A DNA stretch of 64,000 nucleotides from Cylindrotheca closterium (GCA_933822405.4 CAKOGP040002014.1:174271-238270), one strand, 5' to 3'. Counted from the first letter of the stretch, positions 19,694-30,878 are shown. The notes: a model not told the origin generated them from the letters alone. Translations and numbers: made by a program.

Positions 19694-20613
19694 TGTGTTG
19701 ATGTTTCGCTCGTCCTGTCTGAATGAATGAAGTTTCAATTTATGGCTATTTGTATGCAGTGTTTAGAATCAAATTTCTGCAGCGTTTAAGATATGTGAAG
19801 TGGATCGATGAGCTTGAGTTACTGTATGTGTCCTCGTGGTTCCTTCAGTTAGTTTGAGATTGTGAGCACAGGTAGCGAATGCGATTTCAGTTTTATTGTT
19901 GTGTGTTTCGAAATGACGCCATTTTGAATTTCGTTCGATGGACATCGCAAATCGAACAACCTTGAAGCCGTTTTTCAGACACACAATTCGAGGATTCCGG
20001 ATTCTGGTTTTGGGAAGCGTCGACTCATATGACTACTGCATGCCTCTTCATTTTTTGTTTAGGTACCTACTGGCGAATTTGCTATGATGGTATATACTCT
20101 CATATTATAAAATGCGTTTGTCTCTCTCCTTGATGGTAGACTTTGGAGCCAAAATCAGGACAAGATATCGAAAATCAGGAGTTTACAAGCGCATTGCTTC
20201 AGTGAAATAAGCCAACACCATATCATCATCGCTCTTCTGGAGACATTAGCTCTTGAAGTGCTGTTGGTGGCGTCGCGTCGTTGTGTAAACGTTTCATTGA
20301 TTGATCGTATCTATCGGCGGCAGGCACTGTCACAGCGGTGTGTCGGCTGATGCAATTGTTGCGAGAAAGTCCTGTGCTGAAGCTGTTGGACCAGCGAGAA
20401 CCAACCCTAGTTCCCGGTAGAATTCTTTGCAATTCTGTGTTGCCCACAAGATTGAACTTTCATGTAAGAGTATTCGAGTTCCTCACTTTTCGTTAGATTC
20501 TCGATTCATTCGCAATTTTCCATGCCCACTATTCGTAGCTGGATTGAGAACGACAAGCCTCGACTCGGTATGAAGAATCGTCTTTCTTGCTGGCAGCTCT
20601 TAAAATAATACTC
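19694..20613. other. Intergenic, no gene seen
   Basis: Spacer between two minus-strand genes. A 73-codon minus-strand ORF (20226-20447) opens with GTG and is not supported. Confidence 0.45.
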
Positions 20614-22029
20614 TCAAGATTCCAATAGAAGTGGATCTCGGTCGAATTCTACGCCTTCGTCATCATCCTTGTGCTTTCTTAACTGAACAGTATCGAATAC
20701 ATTGCGATCAGTGGCACCGAACAGAAAAATAACGCCACCAATTGCCGACACAGCAGACGCCAAATGGAAGACGGGGATCCAACTCGATTCCTTCCCACTG
20801 GTCCCTTGCTGCTGCTGCTGCTGCAACAAGTACCCGGTCACCACGTTTCCCAAAATGCCGGGAAGCGTTCCAATTGAATTGGAGATGCTCATGATGGATC
20901 CGGCATGATCGGGTCCACCAACGTCAATCATATTGATCCAAAAACCAGAAGTGCAAGCCCTGCCAAAGAACAAACATCCCGACAATAGTCCAATGGCAGT
21001 GATAGAAGCCGACGGAGGAGTGTATGGTAACACGTAAAGAAAAGCGGCAGGCAAGAAGCTTCCAATGCTATGCATCATTTTTCGAACATACAAAGTTGGA
21101 ATCTTCCGTTCTGTAATGAGGAAATCTGACAACCGGCCGGATAGAAGGAGGCCAAGATATCCACACACATAAGGAGCAACCGTCAGTCCTGGATGTTCCG
21201 ACAGGTTCCACCCCAAGGCTTCCGTCAAGTAGGTAGGCAGCCAGCACAAGAGGATATACCAACTGTAGTTTGCTGCAAAATGTGAAGCATAAATGACCCA
21301 AAGATGGCGGCTGGTCAAGAGAATACGCCAAGGCATGGTAGCTTTCTTGATTTTGCCCTGTGATGACGAGGATGAGTACGTCTCCTCGATTATTGGCAGC
21401 CCCGCTGATCCAAGTTGAATCAAGTCCAGTTCCAGCTTGGAAACTAATGAATGCTCTTGCGGATTGCTCGTGACATGTCTCATGAAAAATACAAGCCATA
21501 CCATGGAGAGGATCGAAAAGACAATATAAATAACTTGCCATCGGCCATCGGTCATCTGAATAAGCCAAGGAGAAATCAATAGTGCCAAAATATTTCCCAA
21601 ATCTGAACCACTGGTGACCATGGCTACAAGGGTAGCTCGTTCATTTGCGGGAAACCAATAAGAAGCAAAGATATGCAGGCTAGTCATAGTGACACCCTCA
21701 CCACATCCCATTCCAGCTCGAACCAAACTCAATAAGAACAAAGATGGATAGGTTAATATGGTGAAAAAGTCACAAAAGGTCCACACCAAAACACCAGTGG
21801 CCAAGACTTGCTTGACGCCAACTCGCTTGGCAAAGTAGCCAGCTGGAACCTGAGTACATATGTAGCCATAAAAGAATGCCGATAGAACAATACCTCGATC
21901 CCCATTGTCGGGAACAAAGTGGGGAAGGGCAATCCCGATATTCATTCGGCAAGCATAGCATAAAGCATTGGCTAGACACAGGATGAATGCCACCCGATAT
22001 CGTTGATTCTGCAATTTTCCTCCAGGCAT
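20614..22029 (-). CDS. MFS transporter, SLC17 / anion:cation symporter type
   Basis: A 471-residue protein with about 12 hydrophobic helices. Early motifs fit the anion:cation symporter group that includes plant PHT4 phosphate transporters and animal SLC17 carriers: 'CYACRMNIGIALPHF', 'VLSAFFYGYICTQVPAGYFAKRVG' and 'RAGMGCGEGVTMTSLHIFASYWFP'. Within the family, phosphate, organic anions or vesicular substrates are all known, so the substrate is open. A CTG run (20809-20823) encodes a Gln stretch in the loop before the last helix. No plastid signal is visible before the first helix. Confidence 0.85.
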   Translation of the reverse strand: MPGGKLQNQRYRVAFILCLANALCYACRMNIGIALPHFVPDNGDRGIVLSAFFYGYICTQVPAGYFAKRVGVKQVLATGVLVWTFCDFFTILTYPSLFLLSLVRAGMGCGEGVTMTSLHIFASYWFPANERATLVAMVTSGSDLGNILALLISPWLIQMTDGRWQVIYIVFSILSMVWLVFFMRHVTSNPQEHSLVSKLELDLIQLGSAGLPIIEETYSSSSSQGKIKKATMPWRILLTSRHLWVIYASHFAANYSWYILLCWLPTYLTEALGWNLSEHPGLTVAPYVCGYLGLLLSGRLSDFLITERKIPTLYVRKMMHSIGSFLPAAFLYVLPYTPPSASITAIGLLSGCLFFGRACTSGFWINMIDVGGPDHAGSIMSISNSIGTLPGILGNVVTGYLLQQQQQQGTSGKESSWIPVFHLASAVSAIGGVIFLFGATDRNVFDTVQLRKHKDDDEGVEFDRDPLLLES

Positions 22030-22508
22030 TGTAAAGGTTCCACCAATTAACCTCTACCTATATCCGCAGTGCATTGCTTTATATTCTGAATTCTTATTGA
22101 GTGTTGCGTGTTATTAACTGGGATCGACGCGATACTTGGGTCATGCGATCGACTCACGTGACTACTGGCGGGTGGTTGCGAATACGAATAACTCCTCACG
22201 GCAGGTACCAGGCACGGTACGGGTACGAGTACATCAGTACCAGTACGATCGCCTTCGTCGCCCTCCCGCTCGGTGTTCCGTCTCTTTAGGTCTATTTCAA
22301 CCATTCTCATGGTATGGTCCCACAGACCTTGAAACACGCGAAACTGAAACAAGAAAGAAGGAGACTGTTTGAAAACAGGAAGAGGGCGGGTACTACTGCA
22401 GCAAACTGATTGCATTGCTACTTCATTGAAACGGAGAGCTCATGCATGGGTTATATCGGAGATTTTTGTAAATATTATAAACGTTTCTATTTATTCGTTT
22501 TGAAACAA
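22030..22508. other. Intergenic upstream of the transporter
   Basis: Contains an ATG-started 122-codon minus-strand ORF (22047-22415) just before the transporter that looks low-complexity and unsupported. GTACGGGTACGAGTAC-type runs lie near 22215. Confidence 0.4.
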
Positions 22509-22916
22509 TCAGAGGGTTTCCTGGTCGATTCGTCTGTCGCTGCGGTGCAAGGGCTGTTGCAATGGTTTCGAAGTCCTTGTAGTAGAGCCGCTCGACCACC
22601 GAGAGTCTAGCTCTGTTTTGAAGTGCACATGGCATTCCAAGGAAGGGCGAAGGTTCTTTCTCTTTTTGAGATGCTCCTGCCTTGCTTTGAAGCAGCTTAT
22701 TGGCAATGTAGACGATAGTCGTGGTGTATTCCTTTGCCTTGCTGGTGGTGGTGGCTGTGGCGAAAAGTTCTTTAAGGCCACCTCCTCTTGAATGATACCT
22801 CCAGTTTTTAGAGGATGGAGTGTTGGATCATTCATTAGTACCAACAGAGCGGCCGATAGGATCCTATTGGTAGGTGACTTTGTTGTTGTTTGTTTTGACA
22901 TGGTGTAGCCTTGCAT
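22509..22916 (-). CDS. Small hypothetical protein, paralogue a
   Basis: A 135-residue ATG-started ORF. It aligns over its whole length with the ORF at 24200-24595 despite several indels: 'MQ.YT.SKQ', 'SPT.RILSA.LLVLM.DPTL', 'FKARQ.H.K', 'ECHVHF..ELD.RWS.GST' and 'HRSD' are shared. Preservation of frame and of these blocks in two diverged copies is evidence for coding. The protein is basic, with no signal peptide or membrane helix, and I do not recognise it. Confidence 0.5.
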   Translation of the reverse strand: MQGYTMSKQTTTKSPTNRILSAALLVLMNDPTLHPLKTGGIIQEEVALKNFSPQPPPPARQRNTPRLSSTLPISCFKARQEHLKKRKNLRPSLECHVHFKTELDSRWSSGSTTRTSKPLQQPLHRSDRRIDQETL

Positions 22917-24199
22917 GTTGTAAAAATGTGAGCAGATCTGCTGAAAATGTGTGATACTGCGTACACTGGGAAACCTTCGGATTGCAAAGAATGATCATAA
23001 ACGCTTTCCCGTTGTTCTTCCTCTGCTCGAATAATGAGCATATATGTCGTGAGATCGACCGCACGTCACAAAATGGGTACCTACCGGTGTTGTTGCTTGG
23101 AACACATTGTGACTTTCAGAAACCTTCAAATTGCGAAGAATGATAACATGTTTGCTACTTATATGCCCCCAAGATGAAGCGTATGAGTCCTCAAACGTTT
23201 TCACATTGTTCTTCTTCTCGAGCGAAGGCATTACATGGCGCATCTATATGATCGCACGTCACAAAATGGGTACTTGGTGGTACTGGTAAGGTATCGGCAG
23301 GTGCAATTTCAAATTGTTTTGTGGTTTGGAGTGCAAATGAAAATTGTTACTGGAATTTGTTCAAGTAGCATGTTGAATTCCCGAATGTTCTCTTCGTCTC
23401 ATTCATCGTACACGTGTACGGTACGTGTGCAGTGTGACTGCCAAATGTGACGACATGCAAATAGCAGCGAATTATTGGAAAGTAAGTATAATAAGTCCAC
23501 GTTCCTTGGTTGAAGTGGCATTCTACGCCACTCGTTTCTTTCTGGTCAATCATTCGCATTCTGCTGAAAGAACTGCATGACAAGACGCGATTTTTGTGGT
23601 CGAAAGGTGGTCAGCCCTACGGGTACACTCTACTGTAGTTTCGGGGTGTCGACGCGAAACGCGACTTTAAACTTGATGTTGTAATTGTGAGGCTCTTCTG
23701 GGCTTTTCGCTTTTCTTGTGATTGATGGTCACACATTCCGAAGGAGCACGTTTCGGAAAACCTGTTTCCTTCATTTCACATTCCATCTCAGTGCAGCTGC
23801 ATCATTGCGAAATGGCAGCATCACATAAACCCAACTAGCTTCTAGTGCTTGATGACCGATGGCTGGGATTTTGCTCTGTCGATGATTCATGTGACTCACG
23901 ACGACAGAGTTAAATTCTCGCCAATGCTTTGCTTCAGGGCATAGGACCCAACAGTATGTAATCCAACGATACCATCTAGTAGGAACGCAATGCGTTGCCA
24001 GAGTTTCTGCTTGATTGTGTCTTTCGTGTCAGAGCTTCTACAAATTTTGAAATGAAGCAAAGTTGGCCATACACCTCAGTTTGAAAATTGTACGTTCACA
24101 GAAACGGATAGCTCATACACTTGATAGAGGCGTGGGTAGTTTGTATCAGAATTTTTTTCTTATTCTTGAATATTTTATCTATTCTTTTAGAAGCTGTCA
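22917..24199. other. Spacer between the two small paralogous ORFs
   Basis: About 1.3 kb. The first two thirds belong to the duplicated unit and its internal sub-repeat; the rest shows no gene. Confidence 0.45.
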
Positions 24200-24595
24200 T
24201 CAGATTTGCCGGCAGGTACTGTCGCTTCGGTGCACGGGGTGGTGCAATGGTTGCGAAGTCCTTGTGGAGCCGTTCGACCACCGACAGTCCAGCTCTTTGT
24301 TGAAATGCACGTGGCATTCGTCCAAGCAAGCAGCAAGACACGCTCTCGTTTTCACGTGATCCTGCCTTGCCTTGAAGCCGCTTCTTGGCCTTGCGAAAGA
24401 TGACTGTGAGGAGCACACCACTAATGGTGTATTCCTTGGAGAGGAGGAGAAGTTCTTCTTGAAGGACAACTCTTGAATCTCTGCACTCGTTAGACGCAGC
24501 GTTGGATCCTCCATTAGTACCAGTAGAGTGGCCGATAGGATCCTATGGGTAGGTGAAATTGTTGATTTTTGTTTTGACAAGGTGTAGTCTTGCAT
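24200..24595 (-). CDS. Small hypothetical protein, paralogue b
   Basis: A 131-residue ATG-started protein (MQDYTLSKQ), the partner of paralogue a. The first 30 residues and the last 45 residues match closely. The middle is diverged and here rich in Ser/Pro/Cys. Function unknown. Confidence 0.5.
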   Translation of the reverse strand: MQDYTLSKQKSTISPTHRILSATLLVLMEDPTLRLTSAEIQELSFKKNFSSSPRNTPLVVCSSQSSFARPRSGFKARQDHVKTRACLAACLDECHVHFNKELDCRWSNGSTRTSQPLHHPVHRSDSTCRQI

Positions 24596-26375
24596 GTTTT
24601 ATATTTGTGAGCAAAAGTTTGCGGTGAAAACGAGAAGCTTTAGGATAGATATATAAAAAAGAATCCAAATATAAATAAAGCGCGACCGAAGTATGTTCGG
24701 GTACAGCACTGTTATCCATTTTGAAGCTGGTTGTGATTTTGTTTGCATTTTGATAATTGTTCATTATCCAAGAATCCACACAAAGAGCAATATGCCACCA
24801 AACTGGCGGATGGAACAATTTGACAGATGGTATATCTTTTTTGAAGAACATACCCGTACACGTCCCTTGCGCTGTGTTAGCTTGGTGGAAGCGAAAATAC
24901 AGTTCAAATGCTACGACGCCCGGCTGTTTTTCCAGTCAATGATTTGCGTTCCGATGGAAGAAGCCAAACTTCAAAGTCCCATGACTTTAATTCACAGTGT
25001 TCCATAAACACCATATTATAGTTGCAAGAACTTTTCACCAAAGCCCAGGATCCGCCATATGGTTGGAACCCTCCTGTCATTTTTTACTAGAGCTAGTAGC
25101 TGCTTGTTCCTTCTCACACATGATGCACGACAGAAACTGCATTGCTGTCTGTCGATCAGATGGGTCATTTTTCTGATGCCAGAGTTCGGATCGGTGCCGT
25201 TCCACTTCTTATTTTTGGTTTGAGAGCAGCCGGCGTATATGCTGAGTTCTTGTTCAGCATACAACAATACTACTACTAAGGACACCATATGGATGTATGT
25301 TCTACTTGCTTTTGTAGTTGCCTAGTGCCAAGATCGCGATGGGGTACTATGGGACGCCTGTAGGGTCGAGATGATGAAGCATGAAATACAGCCGAGGAGT
25401 CAATTTGTGATTACCATGCTGCAAGTTGGTACAGTACACATTACTATTATATGATCAAACCTTATATATGGTACAAACACTAATATTATGAAGCTGAAGC
25501 ATCCTCTAGTTCATTCTAAAGTACCAGGTAGTAGCACTGTAGAAGATAATCAAAAGACCACAATTCGAATATATAGATGACAATAAGACATGCCAATCTG
25601 GTACTGTACTACAATTATAGTAGTGATTAGTTAAAATGGTGTAAGACGCCGCTGCCCCGTTGTTGGGATGTTCAGTCCATAGTGCCATCATCGCGATACT
25701 GCATGCACCACCGAGTATTGCAATAAAAATTATTATTATTGGCAACAACGGCTGTTCACATGTCTGACGGATATCGCTTGCTCCCCATATTTGAGCAGGG
25801 TGATGGATCACATGACACTGATATCCCAAGCGAGGCTTCCGCTTTGCCTTTCAATCCTTTGGAAATAGTAATCTCGAACCGATGATCTTGTTCTTTAAGT
25901 AGGTACGCCAATCCCAAATCCTAAAGGGACCACTTATCTGGGATCTTGCTGATCAGGACGCGCTTACGAGCCTCGACCTGCCCATCCCACTCCCGTCGTC
26001 CCACCCAAACGATTGATTCGTTTTAGGTGGCCAAACAAGACTGGAGGGAAGCACCCAGTCGCAGCAAGCCATGAAATCATCTGGTTTCGCGTCGCCGATG
26101 CGACCTAGTGAGTGACCAATTCACTAGAAACCACAAAGGCAAACACTAGCCTTCCGAAGGATCCCTTGGAAGTGTGACAATAAAATAAATGCGAAAATGT
26201 ATACTCGCCAAAATGTCCTAAAAGAGAAAAGAAAGAAAAAGTGAGATCATGGTTAAAAAAGTAAATGCAATTGATGGGGTGAATTTCCAGGTAAAACTCT
26301 TTGATGGGTTGTTCGTGTGTTGTCGCACACTATTATCATACTTCATCTCTTTCAAAGTCGTAGCAAGAATGTGCT
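24596..26375. other. Long intergenic region, no gene seen
   Basis: About 1.8 kb. The first 380 bp are the outer part of the second duplicated copy; an ATG ORF there (24693-25007) is not conserved in frame with the first copy. GTACAGTAC/GTACTGTAC palindromes occur near 25430 and 25600. The GC-richer block 25900-26150 has no ORF and no recognisable RNA fold. Confidence 0.4.
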
Positions 26376-28181
26376 TTAATTGGCACCTTTTCCTCGATTT
26401 ACCACGCGGCGACTGTATCGTCGTCCTTTTTCCGTCATGCCAGATCCCAAAGCTTCAGTAGAAGGATCCTTCTTATCTGGCGAAAGCTTGAGCTGTAGCC
26501 TTCGGCTGTAGCGCTTTCCGGATTCGGTCCATCCAGATCCCATTCCATCAGAAGGAATATCATTCGTAGCTGCGTTGTCAGATTGCTCAGTTGGTGATGC
26601 AAAAATCTCGCCATCGCTACCATCCTGCTCCAAAGAATCGAAGTTGTCATTAATCAATCCAGCATCAAAAGGCGACTCGTCAATGGTACTCAAGTCTTCT
26701 CCCTCTGGATCTTCGATAATGACAAGAAGGGAAGGTTTGAATTCCTTCTTCTCGTTCACGTCATCGACTTCTTCTTCCTCCTCCTCCTTCTTTGGATCTT
26801 CGATAATGACAAGAAGGGTTGGTTCAAAATTCTCCTTCTGGCCCTTGCTTCTTCTGGCCCTTGCATTGTTTGCCCACTTGACACTCTTGGCCTTGGCCAT
26901 CTTGTTCAAATTTGCCTTCTCGGCCAATATCTCCTCCGCCTTCTTGACCCAAATAGCGTCAGCTTTGGTAAGACAAGTCGATCGTTCATTGGCGGTGTCA
27001 TCGTTGAATCCAGCATCCAGCGACGAGTCAATGTGGCTCTCGTCGTCGTCTTCGTATGGATCTTCGATTAGGACAGGTAGCAAAGGAGTGAAGAGTTCGT
27101 TGGTTCGTTTGGCCCATGTTGCAGCGCAAGTTGGAATCGTAGATGATGAATTCATTTTGCGACGCTTGGTGGGTCTGGATGAAATAACGCAGGAAGTTGC
27201 GGTTCGCTTGAGTGACAATGGTGCTTGTTCTTCCATGCAGGGCTCGTCGTCGTTGTTGTCGTCGTCATCCAAATCCATTGGTACTGGAATATTGGAGAGC
27301 ATGTCCTGAAGGACCGTTGGAAGCATTTGTCGGTGGTTCTCAAGCGCGATTGCAATGATTTCAGAGTCGATTTTGCCATCAATAAATGCAGTATCCAAAG
27401 ACGAGTCAATGTCACTCAACTCTTCTTCTTCTGGATCTTCGATAATGGTGGCAAGCACGGTAGGTTTGAAATTGACCTTAAAGCGCCGGACATTCCGTCT
27501 CTTGATCTTGAGGTCAATTTGACGAATTAACTGCCTTCGGGACTGAAGATCTTGCTCGTCGGGAATGAAGTTTTTCCTTCGAGTCTTAGGGGCGAATTGG
27601 ACTTGGTTTGAAGAGGCTGGTTTGGGTGATCCCCAATCGTTTCTTGAAGGACGAAGAATGGACACAGGAGTGTGTGGAACGAATCTCACTGTGTTCTCTA
27701 TCTCTGGAATTACTTCGTCGTGAAGTTGGATGCGCCATTGAATCAGACCCCAGCATTCCCTGCGAGATTGTAGCTCTTGCTTGTTTGGGACAAAGGTTCG
27801 ACGAAAGATTTTGGCGAAACGGACACGATTTGGTTTTCTGATGAACACGCCAAACCAACTTCGGTTTTTCTTGCGAGACCCGCCTTCTGGACGACGAAGG
27901 ATGGAAACAGGAGGCTGTCGTCTGTTCCATTGCCTGCAAAGTCTCTGATAGGTTCGGTAAGTGTCGAGTACCATGTACCGAAGTAACACGATTGCGACTG
28001 CACAAACCAAACCGGTAATGATGGTTTCTTGAACTGGTTGTTGTTGTTGTTGTTGAGTGATGGCACTCATTCGAGGTAACTTGGGAAAGCTGATGCTTTT
28101 CAAGCTTTCTTGATTGACAAAGGTAGTGATGTAGTTGGTCATGATTGCTGTTGTTGTTGTTGTTGATTCAAAGAGGTTCAT
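26376..28181 (-). CDS. Membrane-anchored internally repeated protein with PP1-docking-like motifs
   Basis: A 601-residue protein; ATG at 28181 (the open frame begins with TTG further up). There is a poly-Gln run at residues 43-48 and one hydrophobic helix at about 52-72. A basic region follows in which the unit 'PVSILR' + 'V.F' + 'F.P...LQSRR' appears twice. SILR at 93-96 precedes RVRF at 119-122; SILR at 174-177 precedes QVQF at 193-196. In PP1 regulators SILK ([GS]IL[RK]) N-terminal to RVxF is a known docking pair. The middle has about four acidic repeats of the type '(L/A).IIEDP.EE', followed by 'IDSSLDAGF' in most. The C-terminus has 'GSG.TE.G+RYSRR' twice. The family is unknown. Confidence 0.72.
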   Translation of the reverse strand: MNLFESTTTTTAIMTNYITTFVNQESLKSISFPKLPRMSAITQQQQQQPVQETIITGLVCAVAIVLLRYMVLDTYRTYQRLCRQWNRRQPPVSILRRPEGGSRKKNRSWFGVFIRKPNRVRFAKIFRRTFVPNKQELQSRRECWGLIQWRIQLHDEVIPEIENTVRFVPHTPVSILRPSRNDWGSPKPASSNQVQFAPKTRRKNFIPDEQDLQSRRQLIRQIDLKIKRRNVRRFKVNFKPTVLATIIEDPEEEELSDIDSSLDTAFIDGKIDSEIIAIALENHRQMLPTVLQDMLSNIPVPMDLDDDDNNDDEPCMEEQAPLSLKRTATSCVISSRPTKRRKMNSSSTIPTCAATWAKRTNELFTPLLPVLIEDPYEDDDESHIDSSLDAGFNDDTANERSTCLTKADAIWVKKAEEILAEKANLNKMAKAKSVKWANNARARRSKGQKENFEPTLLVIIEDPKKEEEEEEVDDVNEKKEFKPSLLVIIEDPEGEDLSTIDESPFDAGLINDNFDSLEQDGSDGEIFASPTEQSDNAATNDIPSDGMGSGWTESGKRYSRRLQLKLSPDKKDPSTEALGSGMTEKGRRYSRRVVNRGKGAN

Positions 28182-28950
28182 AATGGAAATTGTGAGGTGT
28201 TGCGTTGCGGGGTGTGTGGAGTGAAAACCGCACGGCGGGTTGGAGATCGCCAATTTGCCGTGTTTTTAACACGGTTGACTCCTTCGAATCCTCGTTTGTT
28301 GGTCTCGGTGAACGGTGTTTTGTACCTGGTACGTTACAGTATGTGTGCAAATTGCTTTTCCCCCCGTACACATGTTCAACGAACGGGTATTAACCGCCAC
28401 AAAGCGGGTGTAAATGGCACCCGATTCATACTGGTACGTACACGGTCAGTCATCTGCCCGAAAGCAGGGACGGTCCTTTTCATTTCGGCTAAAACTATAT
28501 TTTCTGGTAAAGCAAAACAATGCTGTCGAATATACATGTACCTAGGTAAACATTTGAAAAAACTTGAAACCATATAAATGGTGCTTCTATCTGGCCTCCA
28601 CTTCCAATCTCCGAAACTCTCACATTTATTTTCGTCCAATCACAAATCATTTATGTTCGATCTAAGCGCCTGGTCGCCTCCCGTCGAAGCTTTCAAAAGA
28701 CTGCGCGCACCTGGCACCTTGCGGTGGGGAGATAGTAATGACGGGCTGCGGTCGATATCATCTGACCATTATCGTATAAAATAAATTGGTCTCCCATGCA
28801 ACAGGCGTGTTGTGATACTAGCCCGAAACCAAGTGTTGAAATTCTTTCATCCTTCAGAGCCATTGCCATCCATAAGGATCATTCGTAGTAGTGAGAATCT
28901 AATCTATACATCGCATCTCATCGCATCATCGCATCATCATCAGAACCATT
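28182..28950. other. Divergent intergenic region
   Basis: Lies between the repeated membrane protein (minus) and the sorting nexin (plus). A hairpin CCGTG-TTTTTAA-CACGG is at about 28257-28273. Nothing else seen. Confidence 0.5.
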
Positions 28951-30594
28951 ATGACAGAACCAAACTGGACCGATTTGAACGACAGTCCCCTTAGCACCAT
29001 TGGTGAAGATGTGGCCGTCACCAACCCAATTAATCAGGGCGAAGGGCGGAATATGCATGTTGTCTACCTGGTTGTCAGTGGAGGAATTGAAGCGAGAAGA
29101 CGGTATTCTGATTTTCAGTGGTTGTATCAACGCATCTTGACGGAAGCTCCTGGCGCCTTTGTGCCCATAATTCCACACAAACGAACGGCGCTGATTGGTG
29201 AAGCCAAGTACAGTCAAGAGTTTGTCGAAGAGAGGCGTGGGAATTTGCAAATGTTCATGAAGGGCGTCTTCCAAATACCTGACATTAACACTCTGAGCCC
29301 TTCGTTGGTAACCTTCTTGACGGCACCAGAAGATCAGTTGGACAACGCCAAGAAACAGGTCGAGGCGGCCAATCCCAGCCTGGTATCGACTAAGGATATG
29401 GATGCTGAAAACGATAATGTTGCTGAAGCTAAGAAAGGACTCGGTAATCTGATAGCAAAGGCAAAGACTGTCACTCAAACCAAGTTGGGAAATATGGAAC
29501 TCCTAGAAACCAAGGATGAAAAAGAGATTGCTGCACTCAAGCTCTACATTAGTCGTGTGGAAATTCACATCAAGGAACTGGCAATTTGTACCGAGAAGCT
29601 AATCAAGTCCACAAGCGACAAACTGATTGGCATTAATGATCTTGGTGTCAAAATTTCAGAATGGAAGTTTTCGCGGGATGATTTCTTGGACACCACCTAT
29701 GGCCCGGAAGGTAAAGCACCAGTGTTACACCATCGTATGTGCCATAAAAAGCGGGGCTCATTATCGTCTATTGTGTTGTAAACTCCACCAATCGAATGAA
29801 TCATCTGTGGTTCATTCACTCTCATTGACATGATTTTCATCTTTGTAACGACAGGCCGACTCATGGACGACCACCAAGAGATTCCCAAGATGATGTCTGC
29901 AGTTGCTCACTTTTCAGATGAAATACGGATTCAAATGGAGAAGCAAGCTGCTGCCGAACGAGCAACGTTGGAACAAGGTTTGAGTCGATTGGCATTGGAC
30001 ATTATTGGTTTCAAGAGAGCGCTGGCCACTCGCAGAAAGCTGCAAGTCGCCTATACTACAAAGGACAATCAAATCAAACAAATCAAAAAGAATTTGGAGA
30101 AAAAGAAAGAAGTCGACAGAATGTCAGCGGACCTTTACGATTTGGAGAAGGCGGCAAGTGTTCTGAAGGTCAAATTGGAAGAGTGTTCCCATCGACTGCT
30201 GAAGGAATCAAATCGCGTTCGCCCCGTGATAGAAGCCAGATTGAATGATAGCTTGAAGAATTATGCAATCATGCAACTAATGTTTGGAGAAAAAGTTAAG
30301 AAGCTTTGGGACAACCTGATGCCCAAATTTGAACTTGAAGGTACCGAAGAAGTAAATGGTCCCAATACGCCTGGAAAGCTTTCGACGATTGCACTCTCCG
30401 ATTCGGGTGAGAATTTAAAGCCGTCAGCACCACCGCTGAGCGAAGACTTAATGGGAGGACGGGCGATGCCTCCTACACCCCCACCACCAGTACCGGATGC
30501 TTCCGCCGAGCTTGTCGTGGAAAAGGTTGAGGGCTCTCAAGATCCTGAAATTGAGGATGACGGAGCACCAGCTAGCACCCCCAACACAGAATGA
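28951..30594 (+). CDS. Sorting nexin, PX-BAR (SNX1/2, Vps5-like), two exons
   Basis: Exon 1 is 28951-29710 and exon 2 is 29855-30594, joined through a split Gly codon (G+GC), giving 499 residues. The PX domain occupies about residues 20-125, with the phosphoinositide-binding RRYSDF at 50-55 and the proline motif 'VPIIPHKR'. A long amphipathic helical BAR region follows to about residue 440 ('AAERATLEQGLSRLALDI', 'KKNLEKKKEVDRMSADL', 'RVRPVIEARLNDSLKNYAI'). The Pro-rich acidic tail 'PPTPPPPVPDAS' is disordered. PX-BAR nexins bind PI3P membranes and shape endosomal tubules with retromer. The splice join is strongly supported because both halves are needed for one BAR domain. Confidence 0.88.
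29711..29854 (+). other. Intron of the sorting nexin gene
   Basis: A 144-bp intron, GTAAAG...ACAG, phase 1. In-frame stops occur after the donor in the exon 1 frame. Confidence 0.85.
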
Positions 30595-30878
30595 AGTGAA
30601 GTGTAGCTGACATGTTATTATTATATGTGTGCAATCTAAAATCTGTGTTTCTGGTAGTAGATATATTGCTTTCATTTCAAAAAAATATTGCTGTCCGAAA
30701 AGAGGGTGTCCGTTATATTCTTCGAACACTATTGTACAATACGAACTCATCTACCAGTATATATCATCTGATCAGTACTATTACGCGCGGTATACATATT
30801 CAATATATGATGGACAACGCATCATCGCTGTGGGTTGCTGGCAAGTCCAATGCCTAAGCAAACCATCAAGTCCTTCAA

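Larger units (their letters stand above)
22430..24975. repeat. Diverged direct duplication of about 1 kb
   Basis: Two same-orientation copies, about 22430-23590 and about 24090-24975. Matching blocks occur in the same order: 'gaaacgga.agctcat' (22430 / 24099); the body of the two small ORFs; and near the far end 'cacgt.cctt' plus 'gtcaat.att.gc.tt' (23546 / 24936). Within the first copy, a further pair of sub-blocks repeats (around 22975-23080 and 23115-23275), with 'gatcgcacgtcacaaaatgg' or a close variant in each. Confidence 0.65.

Noticed and set aside
20226..20447. 73-codon minus-strand ORF
   Set aside because: Opens with GTG and shows no recognisable content.
22047..22415. ATG-started 122-codon ORF just upstream of the MFS transporter
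   Set aside because: Low-complexity, interrupted by palindromic GTAC runs, no signal or domain. Could at most be a 5' UTR ORF.
25506..25829. 107-codon minus-strand ORF with hydrophobic stretches
   Set aside because: The first codon is TTG; no ATG before the second hydrophobic segment; lies in a region without other gene evidence.
28215..28300. tRNA-Lys-like hairpin CCGTG-TTTTTAA-CACGG with a GGCG/CGCC stem nearby
   Set aside because: The anticodon-like loop fits, but the spacing to the D-like stem is wrong and the T-arm does not pair, so it is not a tRNA.
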